Shown in pieces: positions 49,236 through 58,146 of a stretch of DNA of 64,000 nt. The stretch's first letter is position 1. Each line of letters begins with the position of its first letter. The notes under the pieces were generated by a model. It was not told the origin of the DNA. It did not search any database and saw only the letters and a list, made by a program, of their open reading frames with translations. Position numbers and translations under genes: made by a program. The DNA is from GW2011-AR1 sp964384965 (GTDB taxonomy: Archaea; Nanobdellota; Nanobdellia; Pacearchaeales; GW2011-AR1), in NCBI GenBank assembly GCA_964384965.1, contig CAYLLR010000001.1, positions 1 to 64,000 on the forward strand, read 5' to 3'.

Positions 49236-50006
49236 TTATTTTTTTGAATATCTTATAAAAAAATTTAAACATTCCTCAACCGGTTTTTTATATAAAAGAC
49301 CCCAAGAAAAAGGAGTATTTGAATCTGTGAAAGGGAATTCTTCTTTTTTCCAAAAATTATTCTTTGAAAAATTAATCTCTAAAGGAGATTCTTGTTTCTC
49401 TTTTTTTGCTGGTTTTGAAATAAAAAATAGGAAGTCAGTTGTTTTCCAAGAATCTTTAACAAAAATGTTTTTTGATACTTTTTTGTATTCCATATTTGAG
49501 GGTTGATTATCTTCTTTTTTTAAATCTTCCTTTGAAGTCCAATAATTTTTCCAAATTTCTAATGATGTTTGGTAAAGTGGCTCCCCTTTTGGTAACTTAA
49601 GGCCATTTAGTACACTTCCATCATTGAGGAGAATGTAGCGAATTCCCTTCTCTTTCTTATTAAAGAAATAAGTTTTTTTAAATTCTAAGATATAATCTTC
49701 ATTTGTTTTTAAGAAGAATCCTTTAGTTGACTCGTTATCCAATGAGTTGAGAATATTTATTTTTCTATAATTAAAAACATAAATCTCTTTAGATTTTTTT
49801 ACAATTTCATTTAAGATTTTATCGAGAGTTTTTCCATTAAGGGTGTATTCGAAACTTTTTGGATCATAAGGAGAGCCCATAAAATCATCTCTTAGAAAAA
49901 TAAAGTTTTCTCTTTTTGGAAAGATTTGATTATGCCTTTCGCTATTTAAACTTTTTTTATATTCTTTAATATCAATTTTTTGTGTTTTGATTTTATTGAT
50001 TTCCAT
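49236..50006 (-). CDS. Protein of unknown function
   Basis: 256 residues, soluble, Lys/Phe/Asn-rich. Segments such as FEYTLNGKTLDKILNEIVKKSKEIYVFNYRKI and GIRYILLNDGSVLNGLKLPKGEPLYQTSLEIWKNYW look like a compact alpha/beta fold. There are no cysteine clusters, signal or membrane segments. It interrupts the OapB-OapC neighbourhood on the opposite strand. No family is recognised; the tandem paralogues at 28-30 kb have a similar composition but no shared motif was found. Confidence 0.55.
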   Translation of the reverse strand: MEINKIKTQKIDIKEYKKSLNSERHNQIFPKRENFIFLRDDFMGSPYDPKSFEYTLNGKTLDKILNEIVKKSKEIYVFNYRKINILNSLDNESTKGFFLKTNEDYILEFKKTYFFNKKEKGIRYILLNDGSVLNGLKLPKGEPLYQTSLEIWKNYWTSKEDLKKEDNQPSNMEYKKVSKNIFVKDSWKTTDFLFFISKPAKKEKQESPLEINFSKNNFWKKEEFPFTDSNTPFSWGLLYKKPVEECLNFFIRYSKK

Positions 50007-50103
50007 TTCCTTGAAATAGTTACGTTTTGTTATTATATAAAATATCTTCTAAAAATTTCCTCCAAAACACAAAATATATAAATTAAATTAATTAATTATT
50101 GTA

Positions 50104-51063
50104 ATGATAGAAAAATTAGATCTTAAGGATAAAAAGATAATTTTTGAACTTGACAAAAATTCAAGACAATCACTCAACCAATTAGCAAAAAAAATTGGGT
50201 TAAGTAAAGATGTTGTAAGATATAGAATAAATAAATTGGAGAAAGAAGGGTATCTTCTGGGCTATCAAACTTTAATAGATTTTACAAAAATAGGTTATCT
50301 TGCAATAAGGTTTTCCATAAATTTAATGGGCGCTTCTCCAAAAAAAGAAGAGGAAATCATAGATTTTCTAAAAAAAAATTCAAAAGTTTTTTTGGTTTCT
50401 GAAACAGAGGGAGAATCCAATCTTAGTGTGGGGATTTTGATAAGAGAAATTTTTGAAATAAAATTTTTTCAAAAAGAATTTGAAAAAAAATTTAAAAAAT
50501 ATATAAAAGAAATAAGGTTAGGAATCTATATAGATTTATTCCATTTTAATCGAGATTATCTTCTTGGAAAAAAGAGTTTTTCAGACAAAATAATTGAAAC
50601 TAATTCTGATAAAAAAATAAGTGTTGATAAAAAGGATTTGAAAATTTTAAAAATTCTCTCTAAAAATTCAAGAATCTCTATTATGGAAATTGCGAAAATT
50701 TTAAAATTAAATGCAAATACTGTCGCATTTAGAATAAAATCTTTAGAAAAGAAAAAAGTAATTTTGGGGTATAAAATAATTTTTGGTTTTGATAAAATTG
50801 GGTATAATTATATAAAAGTGGATTTAAATTTAAGGGATGTTTCGAAAGAAAAAGAAATTTTAAATTTTTGCAAACTTCAAAAAAACACAATTTATGTTCT
50901 TCATGCGATTGGGGGTGCAGATATGGAACTTTTTTTCGAAATAGAAAGTATCGAGAAGTTCCTCCTAATTATGAAAGAAATGAGGGAAAAATTTAAAGAG
51001 ATAATTGAATGGAAGTATACTATCTTCACAAAGTACCATAAATTCAATTATTTTTTTGAATAG
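50104..51063 (+). CDS. Lrp/AsnC-type regulator with two HTH-sensor units
   Basis: Two Lrp halves are fused. Unit 1 (1-155): LDLKDKKIIFELDKNSRQSLNQLAKKIGLSKDVVRYRINKLEKEGYLLGYQTLID. Unit 2 (about 175-319): VDKKDLKILKILSKNSRISIMEIAKILKLNANTVAFRIKSLEKKKVILGYKIIFG, followed by a RAM-like ligand domain. Each has its own HTH, so a monomer resembles the usual dimer. TATATAAA at 50075-50082 is centred 26 nt upstream. The ligand is not predictable. Confidence 0.82.
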   Translation: MIEKLDLKDKKIIFELDKNSRQSLNQLAKKIGLSKDVVRYRINKLEKEGYLLGYQTLIDFTKIGYLAIRFSINLMGASPKKEEEIIDFLKKNSKVFLVSETEGESNLSVGILIREIFEIKFFQKEFEKKFKKYIKEIRLGIYIDLFHFNRDYLLGKKSFSDKIIETNSDKKISVDKKDLKILKILSKNSRISIMEIAKILKLNANTVAFRIKSLEKKKVILGYKIIFGFDKIGYNYIKVDLNLRDVSKEKEILNFCKLQKNTIYVLHAIGGADMELFFEIESIEKFLLIMKEMREKFKEIIEWKYTIFTKYHKFNYFFE

Positions 51064-51106
51064 TTCTTTCCTAAATATTTTTAAGCTTTTATATCCTGGT
51101 TTATTT

Positions 51107-51505
51107 ATGCCACATCAATGTGTTAAATGTTCGCGAATAATTCCGGCTGCAAGTAGGGAACTTCTTGAAGGTTGTTTGAGCTGTGGGAGTAGATTTTTTT
51201 TCTATGTTCGGGAAGAGCAATTAGAAAAATTAAAAGGAAAGATAATTAAAATTCCCGAAGAAGATAAGAAGAAGATAGAAAAAGATGTTAGAATGATTGC
51301 AGGAATTGAAAAAGAAGATACCCCTGTTATTTTGGATTTTGAGTCTGTGAGGGTTACGGGAGATGGAAAATTTGAGCTTGATTTGGTAAATCTGTTTAAT
51401 AAAAAGAAACCCTTGGTATACAAACTTGAAGAAGGAAAATATTTAATTGATATTGCCAGAACTTTAAAAGAATCTCCCACGAAAGAAAAACTAAAATTTA
51501 ATTAA
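51107..51505 (+). CDS. oapC: OapC/ArvC family zinc-ribbon protein (DUF2072)
   Basis: The zinc ribbon CVKCSRIIPAASRELLEGCLSCGSRFFFYV (Cys pairs at residues 5/8 and 23/26) starts the protein, followed by a charged linker and a small beta domain (PVILDFESVRVTGDGKFELDLVNLF...GKYLIDIARTL). This is the archaeal Zn-ribbon family that pairs with OapB. ATG 51107 directly precedes the ribbon; the longer frame overlapping the Lrp gene is rejected. It is separated from oapB by two unrelated genes here. Confidence 0.82.
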   Translation: MPHQCVKCSRIIPAASRELLEGCLSCGSRFFFYVREEQLEKLKGKIIKIPEEDKKKIEKDVRMIAGIEKEDTPVILDFESVRVTGDGKFELDLVNLFNKKKPLVYKLEEGKYLIDIARTLKESPTKEKLKFN

Positions 51506-51545
51506 CTTTAAATAAAATTAAAAAGGGAATTTTCTTAGTTCAGCT

Positions 51546-52826
51546 ATGAAAAAAAAATTAAAAAGTGTTCTAAAAGAAGTTTTAGATGAAATAAATCCAA
51601 AGGAAGAAGATTTAGATTATATGGGGGATTCTCTTAAAGAATTTTTATTTAAAATTAATTCCAGAATAAAGAAATTTAAAATTGACGCAGATGTTTTTGT
51701 TGGGGGTAGTTTTGCAAAAGGAACTTTGATAAAAAAAGATTTTTATGATATAGATTTATTTTTAAGATTTGGAAAGAAACATTCTGAGGAAAATTTTAAA
51801 ACTTTAATAAAAAAAATTCTTAGGTTTATAGGGAAAGTTTCACTAATTCATGGGTCAAGAGATTATTTTAAAATAAGGGGAAATTCTTTTTTCTTTTTCG
51901 AATTGGTTCCCGTTAAAAGAATAAGGAATCCTCGGGAAGCACGAAATATTACTGATTTAAGTTACTCGCATGTAAATTATATTAAAAAAAAGGTAAAAAA
52001 TAAAAATATTTTAGATGAAATAAAATTAGCAAAAGCGTTTTGCTATGCGACGAAAACCTATGGGGCAGAATCTTATGTTCGGGGGTTTAGTGGTTATGCT
52101 CTTGAATTGTTGATTTATTATTATGGGAGTTTCGAGAAATTTTTAAGGGAGCTTTCAAAAAAGAGGGAAGGAAAGTTGGTGATTGATATTGAAAAGGATT
52201 ATAGAAAGGGAAATGTTCTTTTGGACATAAACAGCTCAAAACTTGATTCACCAGTTATCTTAATTGACCCAACATTCAAAACACGAAATGTTCTCGCTGC
52301 ACTTTCTGAAGAAACTTTCAGAATTTTTCAAAAAAATGCAAGGGGTTTTCTAAAGAATCCTTCGAAAAATTATTTTAGACGTAAAAAAATTAATTTTGAA
52401 AAAAATGAAGATGGTGCAAAAAAAAGGAATTTGGAATTTTTAAGAATAAAAATTAATACAAAAAGAGAAAGGGGAGATGTTGCGGGCGCGAAACTTCTTA
52501 AATTTTTCAATTTTTTGGGGTTTGAATTAAAAAAATATTTTGATATAAAGAAAAAAGATTTTGAATATGAAGTTAATGATTTTGGGGAAGGATATTTTAT
52601 TTTGAAAAAGAAGGAAAAAATAATTTATAAAGGTCCAAAGTTAGAAGATAAAAAAAATGTTTTAAAGTTTAAAGAAAAACATAAAAGAACTTTTTCAGAT
52701 AAAAAAAGAATTTATAGTGAGAAAAAGATAAACTTTTCTGCAAGGAAATTTTTAGAAAATTGGACGAAAAATAATAAACGAAAAATCAGGGAAATGTCCA
52801 TAAAAAAAATTGAAATCAATTCGTAG
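51546..52826 (+). CDS. cca: CCA-adding enzyme (archaeal class I tRNA nucleotidyltransferase)
   Basis: VGGSFAKGTLIKKDFYDIDLFLRF holds the GS motif and catalytic acidic pair; HGSRDYFKIRGNSFFFFELVPVKRI carries the next. TDLSYSHVNYIKKK, AKTYGAESYVRGFSGYALELLIYYYGSF, and LIDPTFKTRNVLAALS are archaeal CCA signatures. It completes tRNA 3' ends; the tRNA-His of this window lacks an encoded CCA. The 426-residue length is slightly below the usual ~440. Confidence 0.93.
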   Translation: MKKKLKSVLKEVLDEINPKEEDLDYMGDSLKEFLFKINSRIKKFKIDADVFVGGSFAKGTLIKKDFYDIDLFLRFGKKHSEENFKTLIKKILRFIGKVSLIHGSRDYFKIRGNSFFFFELVPVKRIRNPREARNITDLSYSHVNYIKKKVKNKNILDEIKLAKAFCYATKTYGAESYVRGFSGYALELLIYYYGSFEKFLRELSKKREGKLVIDIEKDYRKGNVLLDINSSKLDSPVILIDPTFKTRNVLAALSEETFRIFQKNARGFLKNPSKNYFRRKKINFEKNEDGAKKRNLEFLRIKINTKRERGDVAGAKLLKFFNFLGFELKKYFDIKKKDFEYEVNDFGEGYFILKKKEKIIYKGPKLEDKKNVLKFKEKHKRTFSDKKRIYSEKKINFSARKFLENWTKNNKRKIREMSIKKIEINS

Positions 52827-52861
52827 ATGTTTCCTTGAGGGTTGTTCTATTTCTCCTTGCC

Positions 52862-53638
52862 TTAAATTCCTAAAGCAATGTCAAAAAGGGAGGCAAAAGC
52901 TTCTGAAAAGAAGTCCGAATTCAACCATATGGCTTGGTCATCTTTGTTGGATTCCTTAGAAAGATAAAATAAAACTTCTTTTCTGTCTATAATAAAAAAT
53001 TTCGCATCAACTTTAACAGGTTTTATCCTTATTTTTATTCTCTCTGAGAGCTCTTTTATTCTTTTTGGGTCTCCTGATAGTGCAACCTTAACTTTAACAT
53101 TTTTTTTCCTTAATGATCCGAATGTTTCTATAAAAAGTTTTTCTTTAATTTCCATCTCTTCGAGGTTTGTGCAGACTATAACTTCCTTCTCTGCTGAATC
53201 AATTATTTCTTTTAGATGGTTTGAAATTGTGCTCCTTCCTCTTATAGAAGCAGAAAGATCCTGGCGTCTTACTGGATTTATTCCAACGTTATAAAGTTCT
53301 TCAAGTTGTGTAAATTCCTCAGTTTCCCGGATTTTTAAAAGAGTTTTAAATTTTTCTTCTGCTTGAGTTCTGATGTTATTTTTAAGTTTTTCAAGAATTA
53401 TTTTTGGTTTAACTCCGAGATATCTTACTGGTTTACCTATCTTTATAATTGCAAATCCTTTTTTTTCTAAAGATTCTAAAACGTCATAGGTTCTTGATCT
53501 TGGAACTCCTGAGATAGATGCAATTTCACCCGCAGAAGCCGATCCCTTTCCCAAAAGAGCTAACCAAACTTTGGTTTCATAAATGTTTAAATCAAAATAA
53601 TCCTTTATTCTCCCTATTAATTCATTTTTGACCAACAT
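52862..53638 (-). CDS. TrmB-family transcriptional regulator
   Basis: The N-terminal winged helix DYFDLNIYETKVWLALLGKGSASAGEIASISGVPRSRTYDVLESLEKKGFA is the TrmB signature. Residues ~110-258 form the phospholipase D-like TrmB effector domain (SIRGRSTISNHLKEIIDSAEKEVIVCTNLEE; WLNSDFFSEAFASLFDIAL). No sugar-transport gene is nearby. It lies one base after the gene upstream, as last gene of a three-gene reverse operon. Confidence 0.85.
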   Translation of the reverse strand: MLVKNELIGRIKDYFDLNIYETKVWLALLGKGSASAGEIASISGVPRSRTYDVLESLEKKGFAIIKIGKPVRYLGVKPKIILEKLKNNIRTQAEEKFKTLLKIRETEEFTQLEELYNVGINPVRRQDLSASIRGRSTISNHLKEIIDSAEKEVIVCTNLEEMEIKEKLFIETFGSLRKKNVKVKVALSGDPKRIKELSERIKIRIKPVKVDAKFFIIDRKEVLFYLSKESNKDDQAIWLNSDFFSEAFASLFDIALGI

Positions 53639-53639
53639 T

Positions 53640-53963
53640 TTAAAATCCTCCCTCTTCTTTCAAAAAGACATCATAAATTTTTGCTTTGTAATTTAAAAGT
53701 TTTGATTCGATTTCATTAGAATATTTTTCTTTGTTTTCTAAAGTTAGGTAATTAGATAGAAAATTGAAAATAGATTTAAATTCATTATGTAAAGAATAAT
53801 ATCCTTTTTCAAAAATTCTTTTTTGACCTTCAAAGTTTAGACGGGAAATAAGAAAATTTTCTCTTTCTTTGATAATCTTTTCCAAATCACTTATCAAATT
53901 TTTTACAAATAATTCGGAATATTCTCCTGCCAATTTTGTTTTTTTTAAATTTTTATTTTTCAT
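53640..53963 (-). CDS. Coiled-coil protein of unknown function in the TrmB operon
   Basis: 107 residues, almost entirely helical (YSELFVKNLISDLEKIIKERENFLISRLNFEGQKRIFEKGYYSLHNEFKSIFNFLSNYL). No domain is recognised. It is translationally close to both neighbours and might be a partner of the TrmB regulator. Confidence 0.55.
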   Translation of the reverse strand: MKNKNLKKTKLAGEYSELFVKNLISDLEKIIKERENFLISRLNFEGQKRIFEKGYYSLHNEFKSIFNFLSNYLTLENKEKYSNEIESKLLNYKAKIYDVFLKEEGGF

Positions 53964-53971
53964 TTTTTTCT

Positions 53972-54265
53972 TTATCTTTTTCTTTTCGAGGCAATTTTCT
54001 CTGGAATAGAATTTATTCTCAAAATAAGAGGATCATCTTTTTCTGAAAAGATAGTGGAGTGAATTTTTGCTAAAAGGGTGTTTCTTTTTTTGTAGAGTTT
54101 TTTATCTTTAAACTCAAATGCTGAAATTTCATCAATAATTTTTTCAAAATAGTGCTTTTCCATACTGGAGATTAAAGTTTTTGGGACTTTCAAATAAGAT
54201 TCTATCAATGAATCATAATTCTCCAACTTTCTCGAATAAGGATAATCTGTGTTTCTTTTCATCAT
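53972..54265 (-). CDS. Small protein of unknown function, first gene of the TrmB operon
   Basis: 97 residues, helical, starting MMKRNTDYPYSRKLENYDSLIESYLKVPKTLISSMEKHYFEK. ATG 54265 is exactly 26 nt from the centre of the TTTATAAA box at 54288-54295; the longer frame to 54331 crosses that box and is rejected. No family is recognised. Confidence 0.55.
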   Translation of the reverse strand: MMKRNTDYPYSRKLENYDSLIESYLKVPKTLISSMEKHYFEKIIDEISAFEFKDKKLYKKRNTLLAKIHSTIFSEKDDPLILRINSIPEKIASKRKR

Positions 54266-54287
54266 GTAATTACTTAATAATAACACA

Positions 54288-54348
54288 TTTATAAATCTTT
54301 CTATGTTGTTGTGTTTGGTTAGGGGTAACAATTAGAAAGATTTATAAG
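54288..54348. promoter_or_regulatory. Divergent promoter pair
   Basis: TTTATAAA (54288-54295) serves the reverse operon from 54265, and TTTATAAG (54341-54348) the forward gene at 54370; each is centred 26 nt from its start codon. Each box is flanked by AGAAAGAT/ATCTTTCT, so the two promoters are near mirror images and one regulator could bind both. Confidence 0.55.
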
Positions 54349-54369
54349 TAATTAGTGCTAATTTAAATT

Positions 54370-54705
54370 ATGGAAAACAATTTTGGATATGAAACTAAAA
54401 AACCCATTTATGTGAAGTATTTAGGAAAAGAAGTACAAGGGAGTTCCTCATTGGGATCATTTGTAGGAATCGTTTCGGGATTTGACATCGAAAGGAATGA
54501 GCTTTATCTGAATCCATACCTTTCTTTTGAAAATCTTTTGAATAGTGACGGAAATTGGAAACCCTATCCAAAAAAGCACAATTCCCTTGACAAAATTGTT
54601 CCTCTCTCGCCGATTTTTTTGGAAGTTGTGACTCCCGGGTATATGGACAAGATTTTGAAAAATTATAAAAAAGTTAAAAATTCTAAATCAAAAAAATCCA
54701 ACTAA
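54370..54705 (+). CDS. Small beta-rich protein of unknown function
   Basis: 111 residues. The first part (KKPIYVKYLGKEVQGSSSLGSFVGIVSGFDIERNELYLNPYLS) resembles a small beta-barrel of Sm/Hfq-like size, with the phrase GxVxGxD...LxL; the Lys-rich tail suggests nucleic-acid contact. This is only a suggestion. It is divergent from the TrmB operon and its 3' end overlaps the presenilin gene by 23 nt. Confidence 0.55.
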   Translation: MENNFGYETKKPIYVKYLGKEVQGSSSLGSFVGIVSGFDIERNELYLNPYLSFENLLNSDGNWKPYPKKHNSLDKIVPLSPIFLEVVTPGYMDKILKNYKKVKNSKSKKSN

Positions 54706-55609
54706 TTAAAATTCCTAAAAAAATTCCCGCACTGATGAAGGGCATTGCAGGATAGAATTTCTTTTTTTCTGAAAAAATTAATAATCCTCCAAGACCCAAA
54801 AATGCCCCAAATATAATTGCCATTGCAGACCAAAGGCCCCACGCCCTTAAAAAAACCCCTGAAGTGATTATTGGGAATATCACGTCTCCCCCTCCAAGCA
54901 TAGCAATATTGATTTTTATTTTAGATTTTCTCAAATCTTTTCCTGATTTTTTTAATTTCCTTAATTTTTCCTTGACTTTCTTTGAGGCATAAGGAATGAA
55001 AAATCCTCCAAAGATGTTTAATTTGTCCATTTGAAATTTTGCCATTTTCTGCATAATTCCGGATTTCCAAACTGCCCACATATCATAAATAGAGATAAAG
55101 ATTAACAGAATAATTATTGAAATAATTCCTAAAATTGGAACAAATAGCGCGGCTATTCCAGGATAGATGAAAAGTTCTGTAAGATTGTGCACTATGAGAT
55201 TTTTTTTATAAACTTTGCTTATTGCAAAAGGAATTGCAAGGGCGAGAGCAATCAGAGAAATATATTTCACAGAAGGCAAGATGGCTACGAAAGAAATTCC
55301 TAATGCAAGAATTGTTACGACAAAAAACCAAGTTTTGAGAATAAATTTTGCCTTTATTTTTATTAGTAGAAAAATTAAAGAGAGGGCAATTATGAAAGAA
55401 AAAATTATGGAAAAAAGCATGGAAGTTTCGTTAACATTTTCTTCGTCCTGAAAGCCCATTCCATAGGGTAAAATTTTTCCAGAATTTTTTATAATTTGTC
55501 CGTTGGTAATCTTTTCTTGAGAATATGATTGAACAACGTAAAGACCAATAAATTGACTGGTTAAAAACATTAAAAGAATTATGGCCGTTATTTTGACGTT
55601 ATGTTTCAT
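54683..55609 (-). CDS. Presenilin/signal-peptide-peptidase-family intramembrane aspartyl protease (PSH)
   Basis: The two catalytic aspartates lie in SIYDMWAVW (D176) and LGGGDVIFP (D242), both in hydrophobic helices, and YPAMPFISAG (287-296) replaces the usual PAL motif with PAM. About nine helices are visible in 308 residues, with a cytoplasmic basic loop (about 205-232). Archaeal homologues cut single-pass membrane segments. Candidate substrates include the single-pass surface proteins here; this is inference. Confidence 0.85.
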   Translation of the reverse strand: MKHNVKITAIILLMFLTSQFIGLYVVQSYSQEKITNGQIIKNSGKILPYGMGFQDEENVNETSMLFSIIFSFIIALSLIFLLIKIKAKFILKTWFFVVTILALGISFVAILPSVKYISLIALALAIPFAISKVYKKNLIVHNLTELFIYPGIAALFVPILGIISIIILLIFISIYDMWAVWKSGIMQKMAKFQMDKLNIFGGFFIPYASKKVKEKLRKLKKSGKDLRKSKIKINIAMLGGGDVIFPIITSGVFLRAWGLWSAMAIIFGAFLGLGGLLIFSEKKKFYPAMPFISAGIFLGILISWIFLI

Positions 55610-55696
55610 TTTCCCATAAATATATGGAAAATTTACTTTTTAAAATAGATGTTTAAGGAGAAGAATTATTATAAATTAGGTTTAATTTGAATTTTT

Positions 55697-56227
55697 ATGG
55701 AAATTTATTTTGTAACAGGCAATAAGAATAAATTTAATGAAGCTAAAAAAATTGTTGGGAGACAGATTAAGAAAATTGAATTGGATTTGGAGGAGATTCA
55801 ATCCGATGATATCTATGAAATTGTAAAAAATAAAGCTAAAAAAGCTTTCGAGATATTAAAAGAGCCAATTTTTGTGGAAGATGTTGCTTTTTATCTGAAA
55901 TGTTTAAACCAATTCCCAGGTCCAAATATTAAATGGATGGTTAAATCTGTAGGGGTTAGAGGAATCTATAAATTAGTCAAAAAATATAAAGAAAAAAAAG
56001 TTCTTGTCAGGGCGGTGGTTTGTTATTTTAATGGAAATGAATTTAAATTTTTTACAGGGGATTTAAATGGAAAAATTGTTTTTCCAAAAGGGAATGGGTT
56101 TGGATTTGATCCCATAGTTTTACCTAAGGGTGAAAAAAAGACGATGGGGCAATTGGGTGAATCAAAAAAGAATGAAATTTCTCATAGGGCTCTTGCCTGG
56201 AAAAAAGTAAAGGCTGAGTTGTTTTAA
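55697..56227 (+). CDS. Inosine/xanthosine triphosphate pyrophosphatase (HAM1/RdgB)
   Basis: FVTGNKNKFNEAKKI at the N-terminus, then IFVEDVAFYLKCLNQFPGPNIKW, FTGDLNGKIVFPKGNGFGFDPIVLP, and KNEISHRALAW are the HAM1 family motifs. It hydrolyses ITP, XTP and dITP to the monophosphate and keeps deaminated purines out of nucleic acids. TTATAAAT at 55669-55676 is centred about 25 nt before the start. The length (176) is typical. Confidence 0.9.
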   Translation: MEIYFVTGNKNKFNEAKKIVGRQIKKIELDLEEIQSDDIYEIVKNKAKKAFEILKEPIFVEDVAFYLKCLNQFPGPNIKWMVKSVGVRGIYKLVKKYKEKKVLVRAVVCYFNGNEFKFFTGDLNGKIVFPKGNGFGFDPIVLPKGEKKTMGQLGESKKNEISHRALAWKKVKAELF

Positions 56228-56241
56228 ATTCTTTAAAATCT

Positions 56242-58128
56242 TTACCTTAATCTAAGAGTTTCCAATCCCCTCGGAACGCTCGTTTCAATTCTATTGGCCT
56301 TGTATAATGAGGAAGCTAAGTCAAGAGATTTTGAGACTTCCCCATGGTTAACAATTATTCTTTTTGGTTTAGGGTCCATGTTTCGGACGTAATTCATAAG
56401 TTCATTTCTTCCGGAATGAGGTGAAAGACCATTCACTAATTCAACTCTCATCTTTACGTCGAGAGTTTTTAGTCCTCCTTCATCTTCAATTTTTACATAT
56501 TTTGCTCCGTCCTGGAGTTGACGTCCGATAGAACCTGGTCCTTGATAACAACTAAGAATTAACAAATTATTTTCGTTTCCTGCAAAATGTTTAAGGTATT
56601 CAACAGATGCTCCTCCAACGAGCATTCCGGAAGTTGCAATAACAATGCAAGGTCCTCCGTCGATAACGGCCTTTCTTTCTTGTGGGGACCCAACTCTTGA
56701 AAAAACTTCTGAAATAAATGGGTTATTATCCTGAAAAATCTGGTTTCTTAAATTAGAAGATAAAAAATCGGGGTACGCTGTGTGAATAGCATTAATGTCC
56801 CAAACCATTCCATCGACGTACATGGGAATTTTTGGAAGTTCTCCTTTTCTGATTGCTTCTTCAACTCTGAGCATGGTTTCTTGAGCGTGCCCAAGACCTA
56901 ATTCGGGAAGTAAAACTTTTCCACCTTTTAAAATTGTCTCCTTGGTCATTTTTAGAAACATTTCTTCTGTGGTTTTTCTGGACGGCAAGATATCATTTTT
57001 TCCTCCGTATGTTGATTCAATTTGGATTGTTTCCACCCTTGGAAATTTGTTAATTGCAGGGTCCAAAAGTCTTGTTTTTCCATATTTCATATCTCCCGAA
57101 TACAAGAAATTGTGGGAACCATTCCCAACATTAATGTGGACTTGGGAGGATCCCAAAACGTGACCTGCATTGTAAAAAGTTATTCTTACGTCGGGAGTGA
57201 TGTCATGGACATCTCCATAATTTAAGCAAATTGTTCTTTTAACCATTTCGCTTACGTCTGTTGAAGAGAAGATTGGAGCTGATGCTTGTTTGTAAGAAAC
57301 TCCAATAAAATCAAGAGCAAGCAAAGCTGAAATGTCTCTTGTAGGAGCAGTCATATAGGCCGGTCCTTTATAACCCATTTTATACAAATAAGGAAGCAAT
57401 CCACTATGGTCTAAATGTGCGTGTGATAGAACTACCGCATCAATTTGAGAAATATCGAATTCTGGAACATTAAAAACGGGAAATTTATCTTTACCTTCTG
57501 AAGCTACATCTATCCCACAATCTAAGAGTATTCGGGATTTGGGAGTTTGCAATAAAAAACAACTCCTTCCTACTTGTCTTCCTCCCCCCAAGATTGTAAC
57601 CCTTACCCAACCATCCGATTTTTCCTGAGTCCACCCGGAATAAATTTTTTCCCCAACTTCATTTAAAAATTTTCTTCTATCTCTGTTCTTTGCATACAAT
57701 ACGCTCCTTATATTTTCGGTAATTTTTGATTTTATTGCGGGACTCCTTTGGACTTGGGGTGTCCAGAGAATGGAATTTTTTATTTCTGTAAGAATTGAAC
57801 CCTGTTTTCCAATTACAATCCCCGGTTTTTTTGCTTCAATGGTAACTATACTTCGGTGCAAATCAAAAAGAATGTTAGTTATTTCAGCTTCTTCTGGGAC
57901 AATATTTCTAATTTTTTTTTCAACAATTTCTTTGTCTGGAAGTATTTTTGTATCTGCTCTAAGTTCAATTCTTTTTTTAATATCATTTACAATTTCTTTT
58001 ATTTTTCCCTCTCCTTCTCTAAAAAATTTCTCATTTTTTGTATATACAACTATGTTTGCACCTTCAAATGATGCTTCAGAGACTTCTCCGTGAAGTCTAT
58101 CTGTAATATTTTTTAAGATTTCTAACAT
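56242..58128 (-). CDS. fttA: Beta-CASP/KH ribonuclease FttA (aCPSF1), transcription termination factor
   Basis: Two KH domains (about 1-150, with RSIVTIEAKKPGIVIGKQGSILTEI) precede the MBL/beta-CASP core: LSHAHLDHSGLLPYL, SGDMKYGKTRLLD, TIQIESTYGG, and the beta-CASP VIATSGMLVGGASVEYLKHF with NHGEVSKS at the end. At 628 residues it is full length. It cleaves nascent RNA downstream of U-rich tracts and ends transcription in archaea. It lies 18 nt after psmB on the same strand. Confidence 0.95.
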   Translation of the reverse strand: MLEILKNITDRLHGEVSEASFEGANIVVYTKNEKFFREGEGKIKEIVNDIKKRIELRADTKILPDKEIVEKKIRNIVPEEAEITNILFDLHRSIVTIEAKKPGIVIGKQGSILTEIKNSILWTPQVQRSPAIKSKITENIRSVLYAKNRDRRKFLNEVGEKIYSGWTQEKSDGWVRVTILGGGRQVGRSCFLLQTPKSRILLDCGIDVASEGKDKFPVFNVPEFDISQIDAVVLSHAHLDHSGLLPYLYKMGYKGPAYMTAPTRDISALLALDFIGVSYKQASAPIFSSTDVSEMVKRTICLNYGDVHDITPDVRITFYNAGHVLGSSQVHINVGNGSHNFLYSGDMKYGKTRLLDPAINKFPRVETIQIESTYGGKNDILPSRKTTEEMFLKMTKETILKGGKVLLPELGLGHAQETMLRVEEAIRKGELPKIPMYVDGMVWDINAIHTAYPDFLSSNLRNQIFQDNNPFISEVFSRVGSPQERKAVIDGGPCIVIATSGMLVGGASVEYLKHFAGNENNLLILSCYQGPGSIGRQLQDGAKYVKIEDEGGLKTLDVKMRVELVNGLSPHSGRNELMNYVRNMDPKPKRIIVNHGEVSKSLDLASSLYKANRIETSVPRGLETLRLR

Positions 58129-58146
58129 TTTATTAATTAAAAATAA

